DNA of 64,000 nt, from contig NZ_CP034413.3 in assembly GCF_005121165.3 (NCBI RefSeq), forward strand, positions 2,604,001 to 2,668,000, read 5' to 3'. Of the stretch, positions 16,200 through 25,547 are shown piece after piece; position 1 is the stretch's first letter, and every line of letters starts with the position of its first letter. Position numbers and translations under genes: made by a program. The notes under the pieces are model-generated. The model was not told the DNA's origin, searched no databases, and saw nothing but the letters and a program-made list of their open reading frames with translations. This DNA is from Dysosmobacter welbionis (lineage in GTDB: Bacteria > Bacillota > Clostridia > Oscillospirales > Oscillospiraceae).

Positions 16200-17015
16200 A
16201 TGAAAAAGAGAGGACTTGCAGGATTGCTGGCTCTGGCGCTGATACTGGCGCTGGGTGCCTGTGGAGGAACGGAGGCGCAGGAGGACGCCGCCCAGGACCA
16301 GAAGATGGAGGAAGCTGCGCCGCCCCAGGAGGAAGAGACTTCGGAAACCGATGGGGAGGACGGCGTCCCTGTGACCATAGAGGGCCCTGAGACGGCGGAT
16401 GATTCCCAGCAGCTCCAGGAGGACGAGCCGGATCTGGGCTCCCGCCCCGCGGACCCGGCGAAGGAGCCGGAGACGGGGAGCCGTCCGGCAGACCCGGCGG
16501 AGAAGCCGATATACCAGCCGGTGGAGGACACAAAGCCCCAGCAGCCGGACAAGGAGCCGGAGACGCCGGCCCAGCCCGCCCCTGCCCCTCCAGCGGAGTC
16601 TGCTTCCGGCGTGGATCTAGCGGATTTCTGCGCTTCCGTGACCGGGGACCAGGAGACGTGGCCCGCCCTGATGGCCGTGGAGGGTGAGACGCTGGATACG
16701 TTCTATGCGGGACTCTCCGCCATCGCCACCCAGCAGTGTCTGGTGCAGATGGCCATGATCTCCGCCTCCGGTGACGAGATTGCCCTGGTAGAGGTGGAGA
16801 ACAGCGGCGATGTCCAGGCGGTGAAGGACATCTTCCAGGCCCGAATCGACTATCAGGTGGGGGACGGCACAAGCCCCGGCGGTGCCTGGTACCCCGCGCC
16901 CACGGAGATGTGGCGGAACGAGTCCCGGATTGTCTCCAATGGCAACTTTGTGATGCTGGTGGCGCACACCGGCGCGGACGCGGTGGTGGAGCAGTTCAAC
17001 GCCCTGTTCGCCTGA
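16200..17015 (+). CDS. DUF4358-type lipoprotein
   Basis: A 271-residue exported lipoprotein. The signal peptide is followed by the lipobox LALGAC (Cys near residue 21). Then comes a long acidic, Pro/Glu-rich low-complexity spacer with two near repeats of SRPADPA(K/E)(E/K)P (about residues 80-100). The C-terminal folded domain (about 130-271) resembles the DUF4358 family: LADFCASVTG, a central VEVENSGDVQAVKDIFQARIDYQ and terminal VMLVAHTGADAVVEQF. The family is common in gut Clostridia and its function is unknown. It is monocistronic, with a terminator shared with the convergent DUF362 gene. Confidence 0.7.
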   Translation: MKKRGLAGLLALALILALGACGGTEAQEDAAQDQKMEEAAPPQEEETSETDGEDGVPVTIEGPETADDSQQLQEDEPDLGSRPADPAKEPETGSRPADPAEKPIYQPVEDTKPQQPDKEPETPAQPAPAPPAESASGVDLADFCASVTGDQETWPALMAVEGETLDTFYAGLSAIATQQCLVQMAMISASGDEIALVEVENSGDVQAVKDIFQARIDYQVGDGTSPGGAWYPAPTEMWRNESRIVSNGNFVMLVAHTGADAVVEQFNALFA

Positions 17016-17036
17016 GTGGGGTCCCGCAATGCGGAA

Positions 17037-17069
17037 AACGAAGCAGGACTTTTTAAGTCCTGCTTCGTT
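17037..17069. terminator. Bidirectional terminator
   Basis: A 15-base-pair perfect stem (17037-17051 with 17055-17069) with TTT loop, between the convergent lipoprotein and DUF362 genes. Confidence 0.85.
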
Positions 17070-17078
17070 TCGTTCCGA

Positions 17079-18200
17079 TCAGATTTTGATGAGCTCGTAT
17101 GCCCGGGTGCCGATGCCGATCTTCTCCGCGTGCTCCAGGCAGACGGCCCAGTCCGTGTCCGGATGGGCGGCGTGGAAGTAGTCACCGGAGGAGCAGTCGC
17201 AGCCCTCGTCAAACAGGGCGGAGTTGGGCGCGGGAGTCTGGGCCAGCACGGCGTCGGCACAGGCTTGGTCCAGAGCCACCGGGTCGAAGGAGGCAAACAT
17301 GCCCACGTCCGGGACGATGGGGACATCGTTCTCCGCGTGGCAGTCGCAGTTGGGGGAGACATCCACCACCAGGGACACGTGGAAGCAGGGGCGGCCGTCT
17401 ACCACGGCCTTGGTGTACTCGGCGATCTTCTTATTCAGAATAGCGGGCGCCTCGTCATACAGGCACTGGATGGCATCCTTGGGGCACACCGCCAGACACC
17501 GGGCGCAGCCCACGCACTTGTCCGTGTCGATGGTGGCTTTGCCGTCGGCACCGAACTGGGGCGCGCCGTGGGCGCAGATCCTGGCGCAGGCCCGGCAGCC
17601 GATGCACTTCTTCTGCTTGACGAAGGGCTTGCCGGAGTTGTGCTGCTCCATCTTGCCGGCCCGGGAGCCGCAGCCCATGCCGATGTTCTTCAGAGCGCCG
17701 CCCATGCCGGCCTGCTCGTGGCCCTTGAAGTGGGTCAGGGAGATGAACACGTCCGCGTCCATCACCGCACGGCCGATCTTGGCGGACTTCACATACTCCC
17801 CGCCCTCCACGGGAACCTCCACCTCGTCGTTGCCCTTCAGGCCGTCGGCGATCAGGATGTGGCAGCCGGTGGAGTAGGGGGTGAAGCCGTTGATATAAGC
17901 CGATTCGATGTGGTCCAGGGCGTTTTTCCGGCCGCCCACATACAGGGTATTGCAGTCCGTCAAGAAGGGCTTGCCGCCGTGGGACTTCACCAGGTCCACC
18001 ACGGCCCGGGCCCAGTTGGGGCGGAGGTAGGCCAGGTTGCCCGGCTCGCCGAAGTGCATCTTGATGGCCACGTACTTGCCGTCCATATCGATATCGCCGA
18101 AGCCGGCGGTCATCATCAGCCGGGCCAGCTTCTGGGGCAGGTTCTCCCGCCAGCTGGGGGCGCGGAAGTCCGCAAAGTAGACTTTGGATTTTTCAGCCAT
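17079..18200 (-). CDS. DUF362 domain protein with two 4Fe-4S clusters
   Basis: A 373-residue soluble iron-sulfur protein. A DUF362 domain covers both ends (KMHFGEPGN, PFLTDCNTLYVGGR, LTHFKGHEQAGMGGALKNIG and GMFASFDPVALDQACAD). Near the middle are two bacterial ferredoxin motifs, CIGCRACARIC and CVGCARCLAVCPKDAI, each able to hold a 4Fe-4S cluster. The family is widespread in anaerobes with unproven roles in electron transfer. Start ATG at 18198-18200 with AGGAG upstream. It ends at a shared terminator. Confidence 0.85.
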   Translation of the reverse strand: MAEKSKVYFADFRAPSWRENLPQKLARLMMTAGFGDIDMDGKYVAIKMHFGEPGNLAYLRPNWARAVVDLVKSHGGKPFLTDCNTLYVGGRKNALDHIESAYINGFTPYSTGCHILIADGLKGNDEVEVPVEGGEYVKSAKIGRAVMDADVFISLTHFKGHEQAGMGGALKNIGMGCGSRAGKMEQHNSGKPFVKQKKCIGCRACARICAHGAPQFGADGKATIDTDKCVGCARCLAVCPKDAIQCLYDEAPAILNKKIAEYTKAVVDGRPCFHVSLVVDVSPNCDCHAENDVPIVPDVGMFASFDPVALDQACADAVLAQTPAPNSALFDEGCDCSSGDYFHAAHPDTDWAVCLEHAEKIGIGTRAYELIKI

Positions 18201-18287
18201 GATCTCGTTGCTCCTTTTTCTCTTTCTGTTCTTTGAAACAAGCCTGGAGAGAAACCTCTCCGGTGCCGGGGCGGCGTGCCTTCCGCC

Positions 18288-18698
18288 TTACGGCAGGTCC
18301 ACAGAGATGTTGTCGGTGCCGTGCTCGTCAAACTCGGAGAGATAAGCGTCGATCCGCTCCATCAGCTCCCCATAGTTTTCACGGGTCAGGGGTTCCCCAT
18401 CCATGTCCCGCAGGGCCAGCTCCTCCGCCAGGATCTCATAGAACACCACGTCCTCATACTGCTCGATGGCCTCGTGGATGCCGCCGTCCGCAAAGGCCCG
18501 GGAGGGGATCAGCTCCCCCCGGTACAGCTCCACCAGCTTGCTCATCTTGTGGTGCAGGCAGTGGGAGAAAATCAGGCTCTCCACCTGGTCGTATTCCTGG
18601 ATGCGGTCGTTCTCCCGGGTGGAATTGATGACCCAGTTTCCTATGTATACCAGATCCAGCAGATACCGGAACTGCTGTTCCGTCAGTTCGATCTTCAT
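18288..18698 (-). CDS. Hypothetical protein
   Basis: A 136-residue acidic, mostly helical protein I do not recognise. The start chosen is the ATG at 18696-18698 (MKIELTEQQFRYLLDLVYIG), which has GGGAGGTG upstream; the open frame extends a further 22 codons without a better start. No membrane segment or catalytic motif is evident. It sits 88 bases upstream of the DUF362 gene in the same direction. The opening (TEQQFRYLLDLVYIGNWVIN) hints at a conserved small family. Confidence 0.6.
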   Translation of the reverse strand: MKIELTEQQFRYLLDLVYIGNWVINSTRENDRIQEYDQVESLIFSHCLHHKMSKLVELYRGELIPSRAFADGGIHEAIEQYEDVVFYEILAEELALRDMDGEPLTRENYGELMERIDAYLSEFDEHGTDNISVDLP

Positions 18699-18797
18699 GG
18701 GGCAGACACCTCCCAAATAGATGATACTGTCACGATTATAGCAGAGACATACGCAGAATTCCACATAAAAAACAGGGCAAAAAGACTAAAATCTGTC

Positions 18798-18826
18798 TTG
18801 CGGCAGAAGGCGCCGCATAGTATAAT
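18798..18826 (+). promoter_or_regulatory. Promoter of murI
   Basis: TTGCGG (18798-18803), a 17-base spacer and TATAAT (18821-18826), about 75 bases upstream of the murI start. Confidence 0.65.
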
Positions 18827-18899
18827 ATGTAATCCAGATGCAAAATGAGCATGAAGCGGCCGCCGGTCCGGCGGCGGGAGAAGAAGGAGGCGGAGCGGG

Positions 18900-19715
18900 A
18901 TGGACCAGCGTCCCATCGGGGTATTCGATTCAGGCCTGGGGGGTCTGACGGCGGTGCACTCCCTCTGGCGCATCCTGCCGGAGGAGGACCTGATCTACTT
19001 CGGCGACACCGCCCGGGTGCCCTATGGCAGCCGTTCCCGGGAGGCCATTTTGAAATACGCCCGCCAGGATGTGCGTTTCCTGCGCTCCTTCGATCTGAAG
19101 GCCATCCTCATCGCCTGCGGGACGGTGACCACCACCTCGCTGGCGGCGCTGCAGGCGGAAAACGACCTGCCCATGGTAGGCGTGGTAGAGCCCACTTGCC
19201 GCCGGGCGGTGCTGATGACCCAAAACAAGCGGGTAGGGCTCATTGCCACGGCGGCCTCCGTCCGCTCCGGTGCCTACGAGGCGGCTCTCCGGCGGCTGGA
19301 CCCGGAGGTGACCGTGTTCAGCCGGGCCTGCCCCCTGTTCGTGCCCCTGGCGGAGGCCGGGCGCATCCGGCGGGGAGACGTGGTGATCGAGACCGTGGCC
19401 CGGGAGTATCTGACGCCCCTGAAGAATGCGGGGGTGGACACCCTGATTCTGGGCTGTACCCATTACCCGCTGCTGACGGATGTGATCGGGGACGTGATGG
19501 GGCCGGGCGTGGAGCTGGTGTCCGCCGGGGAGGAGTCCGCCTTTGAGCTGAAACGGATGCTGAAGGCCCGGGAGCTGCGGGCGGACGAGCGCCGCCGCGG
19601 CGAGACGGAGTTCTACGTCAGTGACCGGGTGGAGGATTTTGAGCGGACGGCCTCGCTGTTTCTGCAGGAGGACCTGCGCCATACAGCACGGAGGATTGAC
19701 ATTGAGCGATATTGA
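18900..19715 (+). CDS. murI: Glutamate racemase
   Basis: Converts L- to D-glutamate for peptidoglycan. 271 residues, normal length. The N-terminal IGVFDSGLGGLTAVHSLWR and YFGDTARVPYGSRS blocks are standard. The two catalytic cysteines lie in ACGTVTTTSL (about residues 74-83) and GCTHYPLL (about 184-191). The first motif reads CGT where most family members have CNT. GGAGG precedes the ATG. The stop is overlapped by the TTG start of the DUF1934 gene, which forms the second gene of the operon. Confidence 0.93.
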   Translation: MDQRPIGVFDSGLGGLTAVHSLWRILPEEDLIYFGDTARVPYGSRSREAILKYARQDVRFLRSFDLKAILIACGTVTTTSLAALQAENDLPMVGVVEPTCRRAVLMTQNKRVGLIATAASVRSGAYEAALRRLDPEVTVFSRACPLFVPLAEAGRIRRGDVVIETVAREYLTPLKNAGVDTLILGCTHYPLLTDVIGDVMGPGVELVSAGEESAFELKRMLKARELRADERRRGETEFYVSDRVEDFERTASLFLQEDLRHTARRIDIERY

Positions 19716-20148
19716 GACGCGGCAGAAGAAGCTGCCGGTGCTGCTCTTCATCCGGGGAGAGCAGTATTTTGACGATGTGGACCCGGATGCCACGGAGCTG
19801 ACGACGGAGGGGACCCTGGAGCTGACGGAGGAGGGCCTGCTGCTGACCTATCAGGAGACAGCCCTCACCGGCATGGAGGGGACGACCACCACCTTTGAGG
19901 TCAGCGGGCCCCAGGTGATCCTGCGCCGGGTGGGCAGTGTGAACTCCCAGATGGTGTTTGAGGAGGGGCGGCAGCACACGTCCCTGTATGAGACCCCCTA
20001 CGGGGAGCTGTCGGTGGATATCCAGACCAGCGCCCTGCGGCACAACCTCAGCGAGCGGGGCGGCCTGCTGGAGATCAAGTACTCCATCGCGGTCGAGCAT
20101 ACGGTGACAGGAAGAAACAGCTTCAAGATCCGGGTAAAGCGAAAGTAA
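19702..20148 (+). CDS. DUF1934 domain protein
   Basis: A 148-residue calycin-like beta-barrel protein of the DUF1934 (YwiB-like) family, function unknown. The best start is the TTG at 19702, 7 bases after a CGGAGG ribosome site and overlapping the murI stop. Blocks such as TEGTLELTEEGLLLTYQETALTGMEGTTT, SQMVFEEG and YGELSVDIQT fit the family. The gene often lies beside argS in Firmicutes, as here. The last 45 bases are repeated in degenerate form at 20283-20330. Confidence 0.85.
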   Translation: MSDIETRQKKLPVLLFIRGEQYFDDVDPDATELTTEGTLELTEEGLLLTYQETALTGMEGTTTTFEVSGPQVILRRVGSVNSQMVFEEGRQHTSLYETPYGELSVDIQTSALRHNLSERGGLLEIKYSIAVEHTVTGRNSFKIRVKRK

Positions 20149-20449
20149 GAGAGCGTTCCGGCAAACCGTGCGGCAGCGCGTCCAAGTATTTTGGAGGAGC
20201 CAAAATCTTTGGCGGAGGGCGAATTCATTTCGCCCGGGGATTCCGAGAAAAGGGGTCCCCGGGATCTGTCCCGTGGGAAGCGCACGGTGACAGGGAAAAA
20301 CAGCTTTAAGACCCGGGTAAAACGGGAAAAACAGGGGTTGGGAATTAGGAATTGCGGTGCCGCCGCAGGTGGCAATTGGAATCTGTCCGGCTTTGCCGGA
20401 CACCAAAATTCCTCATTCTGAATTCCTCATTCACGAAAGAGGGAACGAT
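20149..20449. repeat. Non-coding spacer with duplicated gene tail and REP-like element
   Basis: Two things are visible. Bases 20283-20330 repeat the end of the DUF1934 gene (20101-20148), with about 40 of the first 46 positions identical. Bases 20340-20433 begin with GGAATTAGGAATT and end with AATTCCTCATTCTGAATTCC, an imperfect terminal inverted repeat around two small hairpins (GCGGTGCCGC and GTCCGGCTTTGCCGGAC at 20385-20401). This looks like a short REP/MITE-type repeat common in gut Firmicutes intergenic regions. No gene is evident. Confidence 0.55.
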
Positions 20450-22194
20450 ATGATCAACATGGTACAAAACGCGAAGGACCAGGCGGCGGCGCTGGCCATG
20501 GCCGCCTATCAGGCGGCAGTGGCGGACGGGACGCTGCCCCAGGCGGAGGTGAAGACCGCCCCGGTGGAGATCCCCAAGGACACCGCCAACGGCGACTTCA
20601 CCACCACGTTTGCCCTGGCGGCCTCCAAGGCGCTGCGGCAGCCGCCCCGTAATATCGCCCAGGCACTGCTGGACCACATGGACCTGGCGGGGAGCTACTT
20701 TGCCTCCGCGGAGATTGCGGGACCGGGCTTTCTGAACTTCCGTCTCAACGACAGCTGGTACGCTGCCGTCTGCGAGGCGGTGGAGAGCGAGGGTGCCGGC
20801 TACGGCACCGCCGACCACCTGAAGGGGCAGAAGATCATGGTGGAATTCGTCTCCGCCAACCCCACGGGCCCCATGCACATGGGCAATGCCCGGGGCGGCG
20901 TGCTGGGAGACACCCTGGCCAGCGTGCTGGCGGCGTGCGGCGCCGACGTGACGAGGGAGTTTTACGTGAACGACGCGGGCCACCAGATCGATAAGTTCGC
21001 CCACTCCATTGAAGCCCGGTATCTCCAGATCATCCGGGGGAGGACGCGGTGCCCTTCCCGGAGGACGGATACCAGGGTGAGGACATCAAGGACCTGGCCC
21101 GGGCCTATTATGAGAAAAACGGAGATAAGCTGTTGGATGTGCCGGAGGCGGAGCGCCAGGAGGCGCTGGCCCAGTTCGGGTTGTCCATCAACCTGCCTAA
21201 GATGAAGACCGATCTGGAGCGGTACAAGATCCACTATGACAACTGGTTCTACGAGTCCTCTCTCCATGAGAGCGGCTATGTGAAGGAGACAGTGGATCTG
21301 CTGGCGGAGCGGGGCTGGACCTATGAGAAGGACGGCGCCCTGTGGCTCCGCACGGCCGACATCCTACGGGACCACTACCGCAGGCAGGGGAAGAAAGAGG
21401 CGGACATCGAGAAGCTGGACCTGAAGGATGACGTACTGCGCCGGGCCAACGGGTTTTACACCTACTTCGCCGCGGACATCGCCTATCACCGGAACAAGTT
21501 CGCTGTCCGGGGCTTCGACAAGGTCATCAACATCTGGGGGGCGGACCACCACGGCCACGTGGCCCGGCTGAAGGGCGCCCTGGACGCGCTCGGCCTCAAC
21601 GGCAGCGAGCGGCTGGACATCGTGCTGATGCAGCTGGTGAAGCTGCTGCGGGACGGCGAGGTGGTGCGGATGAGCAAGCGCACCGGCAAGGCCATCTCCC
21701 TCTCGGATCTGCTGGACGAGGTCAGCGTGGACGCAGCCCGGTGGTACTTCAACGCCAAGCCGGACACCCAGATGGAGTTCGACCTGGGCCTGGCGGTCCG
21801 GGAGGACAGCGAAAACCCCATCTACTACGTGGAATACGCCCACGCCCGGATCTGCTCGCTGCTGCGGGCTCTGGCGGAGGAGGGCGTCTCCGTGCCCAGA
21901 CAGGCGGACGTGGACATGTCCCTGCTCTCCGGTGAGGCGGAACGGGCCCTGCTGAAGCAGATCGCCCAGTTCTGCGAGGAGATCAAGCTGGCGGCCCGGG
22001 ACTACGACCCCAGCCACATCAACCGCTATCTCCAGGAGCTGGCAGCCTGCTTCCACCGGTTCTACACCGCCTGCCGCATCAAGGGCGAGGAGCCGGCGGT
22101 CCGGGACGCCCGGCTGAAGCTGGCGGACGACACCCGGATCGTCCTGCGGAACGGCTTGAAGCTCATCGGCGTGGACGCGCCGGAGAAGATGTGA
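20450..22194 (+). CDS. argS: Arginyl-tRNA synthetase (one-base frameshift)
   Basis: Charges tRNA-Arg. The start is the ATG at 20450 (MINMVQNAKDQAAALAMAAY). The N-terminal Arg-specific domain is followed by the class I signature ANPTGPMHMGNARGGVLGDT (HIGH-like HMGN) and, in the second half, the KMSKS-like MSKRTGKAISLSDLL and the C-terminal anticodon-binding DALR domain. The frame breaks in the GGGGG run at 21036-21040. One extra G gives IIRGEDAVPFPEDGYQGEDI, exactly the expected family sequence. Restored length is about 581 residues. Because the enzyme is essential, a sequence error is by far the likeliest cause. Confidence 0.95.
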
Positions 22195-22225
22195 CGAGAC
22201 GGCGCGCGGCGCAGGAGGGAGACCT

Positions 22226-22495
22226 ATGGAATTTCAGAGAGAGCCGGGACGCATCTACGCCATGGAGGATGGGCGCCTGATCGCCGAGGTGATGTTCCCC
22301 GACCGGGACGGAGTGGCGGAGATCGACCACACCTTTGTGGATGACACCCTGCGGGGCCAGGGCGTGGCAGGACAGCTGCTCCGGGCGGCGGCCGACCAAA
22401 TCCGCACGGAAGGAAAGCGCGCCAGGGCGACCTGTTCCTATGCCAAGATCTGGTTTGAAAAGCACCCGGAGGAGGCCGATCTGCTGTGCCCCTGA
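22226..22495 (+). CDS. GNAT-family N-acetyltransferase (short YjdJ-like)
   Basis: An 89-residue minimal GNAT fold of the YjdJ/COG2388 type. The acetyl-CoA-binding stretch is IDHTFVDDTLRGQGVAGQLL (RGQGVA glycine loop), followed by a C-terminal CSYAKIWFEKHPE block shared by this family. GGAGGGAGACCT precedes the ATG at 22226. The substrate is unknown. It overlaps the next gene (azlC) by 10 bases if the GTG start is used there, suggesting an operon with azlCD. Confidence 0.85.
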   Translation: MEFQREPGRIYAMEDGRLIAEVMFPDRDGVAEIDHTFVDDTLRGQGVAGQLLRAAADQIRTEGKRARATCSYAKIWFEKHPEEADLLCP

Positions 22496-23223
22496 GAGAC
22501 GACGAGAGCCGCCGTGCCGGCGGGAGCAGCATGGCCCTCCGGGCGGCGTTTCCCGCCACCATCCCGGTGATGACGGGCTTTCTGTGCCTGGGGACTGCCT
22601 ATGGCCTTTTGATGCAGTCCAAGGGGTATGGGCCGGGATGGTCCGTCCTCATGAGCGCCATCGCCTTTGGGGGCAGCATGCAGTTTGTGGCCGTCACGCT
22701 GCTGACCACGGCCTTTGACCCTGTGCAGGCGTTTCTGCTGTCCGTCATGGTCAATGCCCGGCACATGTTCTACGGGCTGAGCCTGCTGGACAAGTACAAG
22801 GGCCTGGGGAAGGTGCGGCCGTTTCTGATCTACGTGCTGTGCGATGAGACGTTTTCCCTGGTGTCCACTCTGGAGCCGCCGGAGGGCGTGGCCCGGAAGG
22901 ACTTCTACTTCTGGATCTCCCTGCTGGACTACCTCTACTGGATTACGGGCACAGCCCTGGGCGGCCTGCTGGGGAGTTTCCTCACCTTTGACACCACGGG
23001 CCTGGACTTTGCTCTGACGGCGCTGTTTGTGGTGCTGTTCCTGGAGCAGTGGAAGAAGCCGGAGAACCGGCCCGCCGGGGTGATGGGGATCCTCTGCGCC
23101 GCCGCCAGCCTGGCGGTGTTCGGAGCGGACAACATGGTGATCCCCGCCATGGTGCTGGTGCTGGCGGTGCTGCTGAGTGCACGGCGCCGCCTGGACCGCA
23201 GCGGAGAGGAGGGAGCCCTGTGA
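22486..23223 (+). CDS. azlC: AzlC-family branched-chain amino acid exporter subunit
   Basis: Large subunit of an AzlCD-type exporter (branched-chain amino acids and analogues). 245 residues from the GTG at 22486; an ATG at 22531 ([17 protein letters not shown]) is an alternative that fits the usual N-terminus better. Family blocks include [41 protein letters not shown] and [11 protein letters not shown]. About seven transmembrane segments. Its stop overlaps the azlD GTG start. Confidence 0.9.
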   Translation: MPLRDDESRRAGGSSMALRAAFPATIPVMTGFLCLGTAYGLLMQSKGYGPGWSVLMSAIAFGGSMQFVAVTLLTTAFDPVQAFLLSVMVNARHMFYGLSLLDKYKGLGKVRPFLIYVLCDETFSLVSTLEPPEGVARKDFYFWISLLDYLYWITGTALGGLLGSFLTFDTTGLDFALTALFVVLFLEQWKKPENRPAGVMGILCAAASLAVFGADNMVIPAMVLVLAVLLSARRRLDRSGEEGAL

Positions 23224-23555
23224 CGCTGACGCCTTTGCAGACGCTGGGCATCATCCTGGCGGTGGCCGCCGGGACCCAGCTGACCCGATGGCTGCCCTTT
23301 TGGTTGTTTCCGGAGAAGAAACGGCCTCCCGCCGTGGTGACATACCTGGGGAAAGTCCTTCCGCCCGCCATGATGGGCCTGCTGGTGGTGTACTGCCTGC
23401 GGAGCGTCTCCTGGCTGTCGGCGCCCCACGGGGCGCCGGAGCTGATCGCCATTGCGGCGGTGGCGGGGCTCCACCTCTGGAAGCGGAATGTGCTGCTGTC
23501 CATCGCCGGGGGCACTGTGCTGTACATGGTGCTGGTACAGGCGGTGTTTGTCTGA
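23220..23555 (+). CDS. azlD: AzlD-family small subunit of branched-chain amino acid exporter
   Basis: A 111-residue, four-helix membrane protein. It begins with GTG at 23220, overlapping the azlC stop (GTGA). Family blocks are [34 protein letters not shown] and a C-terminal [20 protein letters not shown]. The AzlD partner is required for export in characterised relatives. A strong terminator follows 14 bases later. Confidence 0.88.
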   Translation: MTLTPLQTLGIILAVAAGTQLTRWLPFWLFPEKKRPPAVVTYLGKVLPPAMMGLLVVYCLRSVSWLSAPHGAPELIAIAAVAGLHLWKRNVLLSIAGGTVLYMVLVQAVFV

Positions 23556-23568
23556 GAAAAGAGAAGAG

Positions 23569-23601
23569 ATGCCGGCCGGCGGAAGCCCGGCCGGCATTTT
23601 T
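23569..23601 (+). terminator. Terminator of the argS-azlCD run
   Basis: Stem ATGCCGGCCGG (23569-23579) with CCGGCCGGCAT (23587-23597), then TTTTT. Confidence 0.85.
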
Positions 23602-23746
23602 CAGTGCCGGGGGAGGCTTCCTTGTTTCCGAATCGTTACAATTTGTTGTGAAACTGAGTGGATTTTTGCAAAAAATCAGGGTATTCTGGGCATGAAATGC
23701 AGAGAACGGAGCGCAAAAACCAGGACCTGGAAAGCGAGGTGCGAAC

Positions 23747-24934
23747 ATGAAGCGATTTCTTCTCTGCGGGGTGCTGCTGGCGCTGCTGGCCGGCTGCGGC
23801 ACTGCCGGGGAGCAGCTGCCGGAGGAAGTCCCGGAAGAGACGGAGCCCCTCTCCGGCGAGGAGCTGACGGCCTCCGCCATGGCGGCGTACGCTGAGATCA
23901 CGAAGGACCTGACTTTCACCCTGGATGTGGAAGAGGAAGATGCCACAGGCATCAGCCTCTCCATCACCCCGGAGGCCGCCCGGAACGTGGCGGGGCGGGA
24001 GAACCTGTTCTCCATCGGCTACCAGTGGGAGCCGGCCTCGGCGGAGGCCTGGGGAGACCAGTGGAGCGACATCAAAAGCAGAGGACGGCTCTTTGCCATG
24101 ACCGCCCCGGACGGGGAGACCACCCTCCAGTGCTGCACCGGCGGGGACGTGGTGCTGTGGACCGTGGACGGGGAGACCCACTATGCCTGTGTGACGGCTG
24201 CGGCGGAGGGGGAATCCGGCCTGAGCGGTCTGCTGCAGGGGATCGCCGAGGACGCCCTGTGGGACGCGGCGTTTTGCGGTCCCACGGTGGATGGGGCAGA
24301 GACGGACTACGAAGAGATCGCCCGGCAGCTGAACGAGGCCGTGGCGGAGAATGTCCGCCATGTGCCGGACTGGGTCAGCTGGAAGCCCCTGGACTTCCAG
24401 GCCAACGGCGCCAGCGTGTTTGACGCCTATTACGGTGAGCCGGAGAACTTCTGTGCCGGGCTGGGCTTCCGGCTGCTGGTGGATGACCCGTATGGAGAGA
24501 TGGCCAACAGCTGGCAGGCGGGCGCAGGGCTGGGAGAACCGGATGCGGACGGGTACTACGGCTATGGCGGCGAGGCCAGTATCCAGAAAAATGAGGACGG
24601 CGACTGGACCTGCGACGGTCTGGCCACCGGAGGCAGCGCCGTGACGCTGCCACTGTCCGGCTCTGGGGAGGAAGCCCCGCTTTCGGAGCTGGTGGACGCA
24701 TTCTTTCTGACGGAGGGGTTCTCCCATGACTGGCTGCTGCCCAACTACATCCTGGACCACCCGGCAGAGGACATGACGGCCCTGCCCGCCCTGCTGGATG
24801 ACCGGACAGACGCAGAGGCCCGGGAGCTGTGTGCCGTCCTGGGCCGGTGCCTGCGGGACGCCGACTACTGGGACTGGGCGCCGGAGACGCTGGCGGAGAC
24901 TCTGGGAAGCTATGGGGCGTATCTGGATGCATAA
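23747..24934 (+). CDS. Putative lipoprotein of unknown function
   Basis: A 395-residue exported protein I do not recognise. A short signal peptide ends in the lipobox LLAGCG (Cys near residue 17), followed by an acidic spacer (EQLPEEVPEETEPLSGEEL). The mature part is rich in Trp, Asp and Gly, with blocks such as TFTLDVEEEDATGISLSITP and VSWKPLDFQANGASVFDAYYGEPENF. No repeat or catalytic motif stands out. GTGCGAAC precedes the ATG, a weak ribosome site. Monocistronic, with a terminator after the stop. Confidence 0.75.
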   Translation: MKRFLLCGVLLALLAGCGTAGEQLPEEVPEETEPLSGEELTASAMAAYAEITKDLTFTLDVEEEDATGISLSITPEAARNVAGRENLFSIGYQWEPASAEAWGDQWSDIKSRGRLFAMTAPDGETTLQCCTGGDVVLWTVDGETHYACVTAAAEGESGLSGLLQGIAEDALWDAAFCGPTVDGAETDYEEIARQLNEAVAENVRHVPDWVSWKPLDFQANGASVFDAYYGEPENFCAGLGFRLLVDDPYGEMANSWQAGAGLGEPDADGYYGYGGEASIQKNEDGDWTCDGLATGGSAVTLPLSGSGEEAPLSELVDAFFLTEGFSHDWLLPNYILDHPAEDMTALPALLDDRTDAEARELCAVLGRCLRDADYWDWAPETLAETLGSYGAYLDA

Positions 24935-24958
24935 ATCTGCCAACGCCGGTATAAACTG

Positions 24959-24988
24959 GGACTGCGGCCTGGCCGCAGTCCTTTTGTT
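24959..24988 (+). terminator. Terminator of the lipoprotein gene
   Basis: GGACTGCGG pairs with CCGCAGTCC (24959-24981), followed by TTTTGTTTT. Confidence 0.8.
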
Positions 24989-25005
24989 TTGTCATGGAGG
25001 CGGAT

Positions 25006-25542
25006 ATGGGGAAGCGGTTGTTTTACTGGGAGCTGGCGGGTGCGCTGTTCACGGCGGCGCTGGGGACGCTGCTGCACTTTGCCTACGACTGGAGCGGCGG
25101 ATGGGGCGCGGCGGCTGCCTTCTCCGCGGTGAATGAGTCCACCTGGGAACATATGAAGCTGCTGTTTTTCCCCATGTTCCTGTTTTCCGTGGTACAGGTG
25201 TGCTGCCTGGGACGAAACTATCCGAACTTTCTGGCGGCCCGGGGCGTCAGCACGGTGACAGGGGTCGCGCTGATCCCGGTGCTGTTCTATACGTACACCG
25301 GCGTGCTGGGGCGGCATCTGCTCTGGGCGGACATCGCCGTGTTCTACCTCTCCGTGCTGGGGGCATTCGCCCTGGATTTCCGGCTTCTGCGGCGGGGGCG
25401 GTTCACCTCTCTCTGGCAGCAGATCCTGGGCCTGCTGGCGCTGTGGGGGCTGGCGTTCCTTTTCGTCTACTGCACGTTCCATCCGCCGGAGCTGGGGCTA
25501 TGGCAGGACCCGGTGACGCTGGGCTATGGGCTCCCCAAATGA
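25006..25542 (+). CDS. DUF6512-like membrane protein
   Basis: A 178-residue protein with about five hydrophobic segments. The start taken is the ATG at 25006 (MGKRLFYWELAGALFTAALG), which has GGAGG 6 bases upstream; an ATG at 24994 precedes that ribosome site. A conserved-looking block AAAFSAVNESTWEHMKLLFFPM follows the second helix and is typical of this Clostridia membrane family. Function unknown. Own terminator at 25548. Confidence 0.7.
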   Translation: MGKRLFYWELAGALFTAALGTLLHFAYDWSGGWGAAAAFSAVNESTWEHMKLLFFPMFLFSVVQVCCLGRNYPNFLAARGVSTVTGVALIPVLFYTYTGVLGRHLLWADIAVFYLSVLGAFALDFRLLRRGRFTSLWQQILGLLALWGLAFLFVYCTFHPPELGLWQDPVTLGYGLPK

Positions 25543-25547
25543 AAGCA

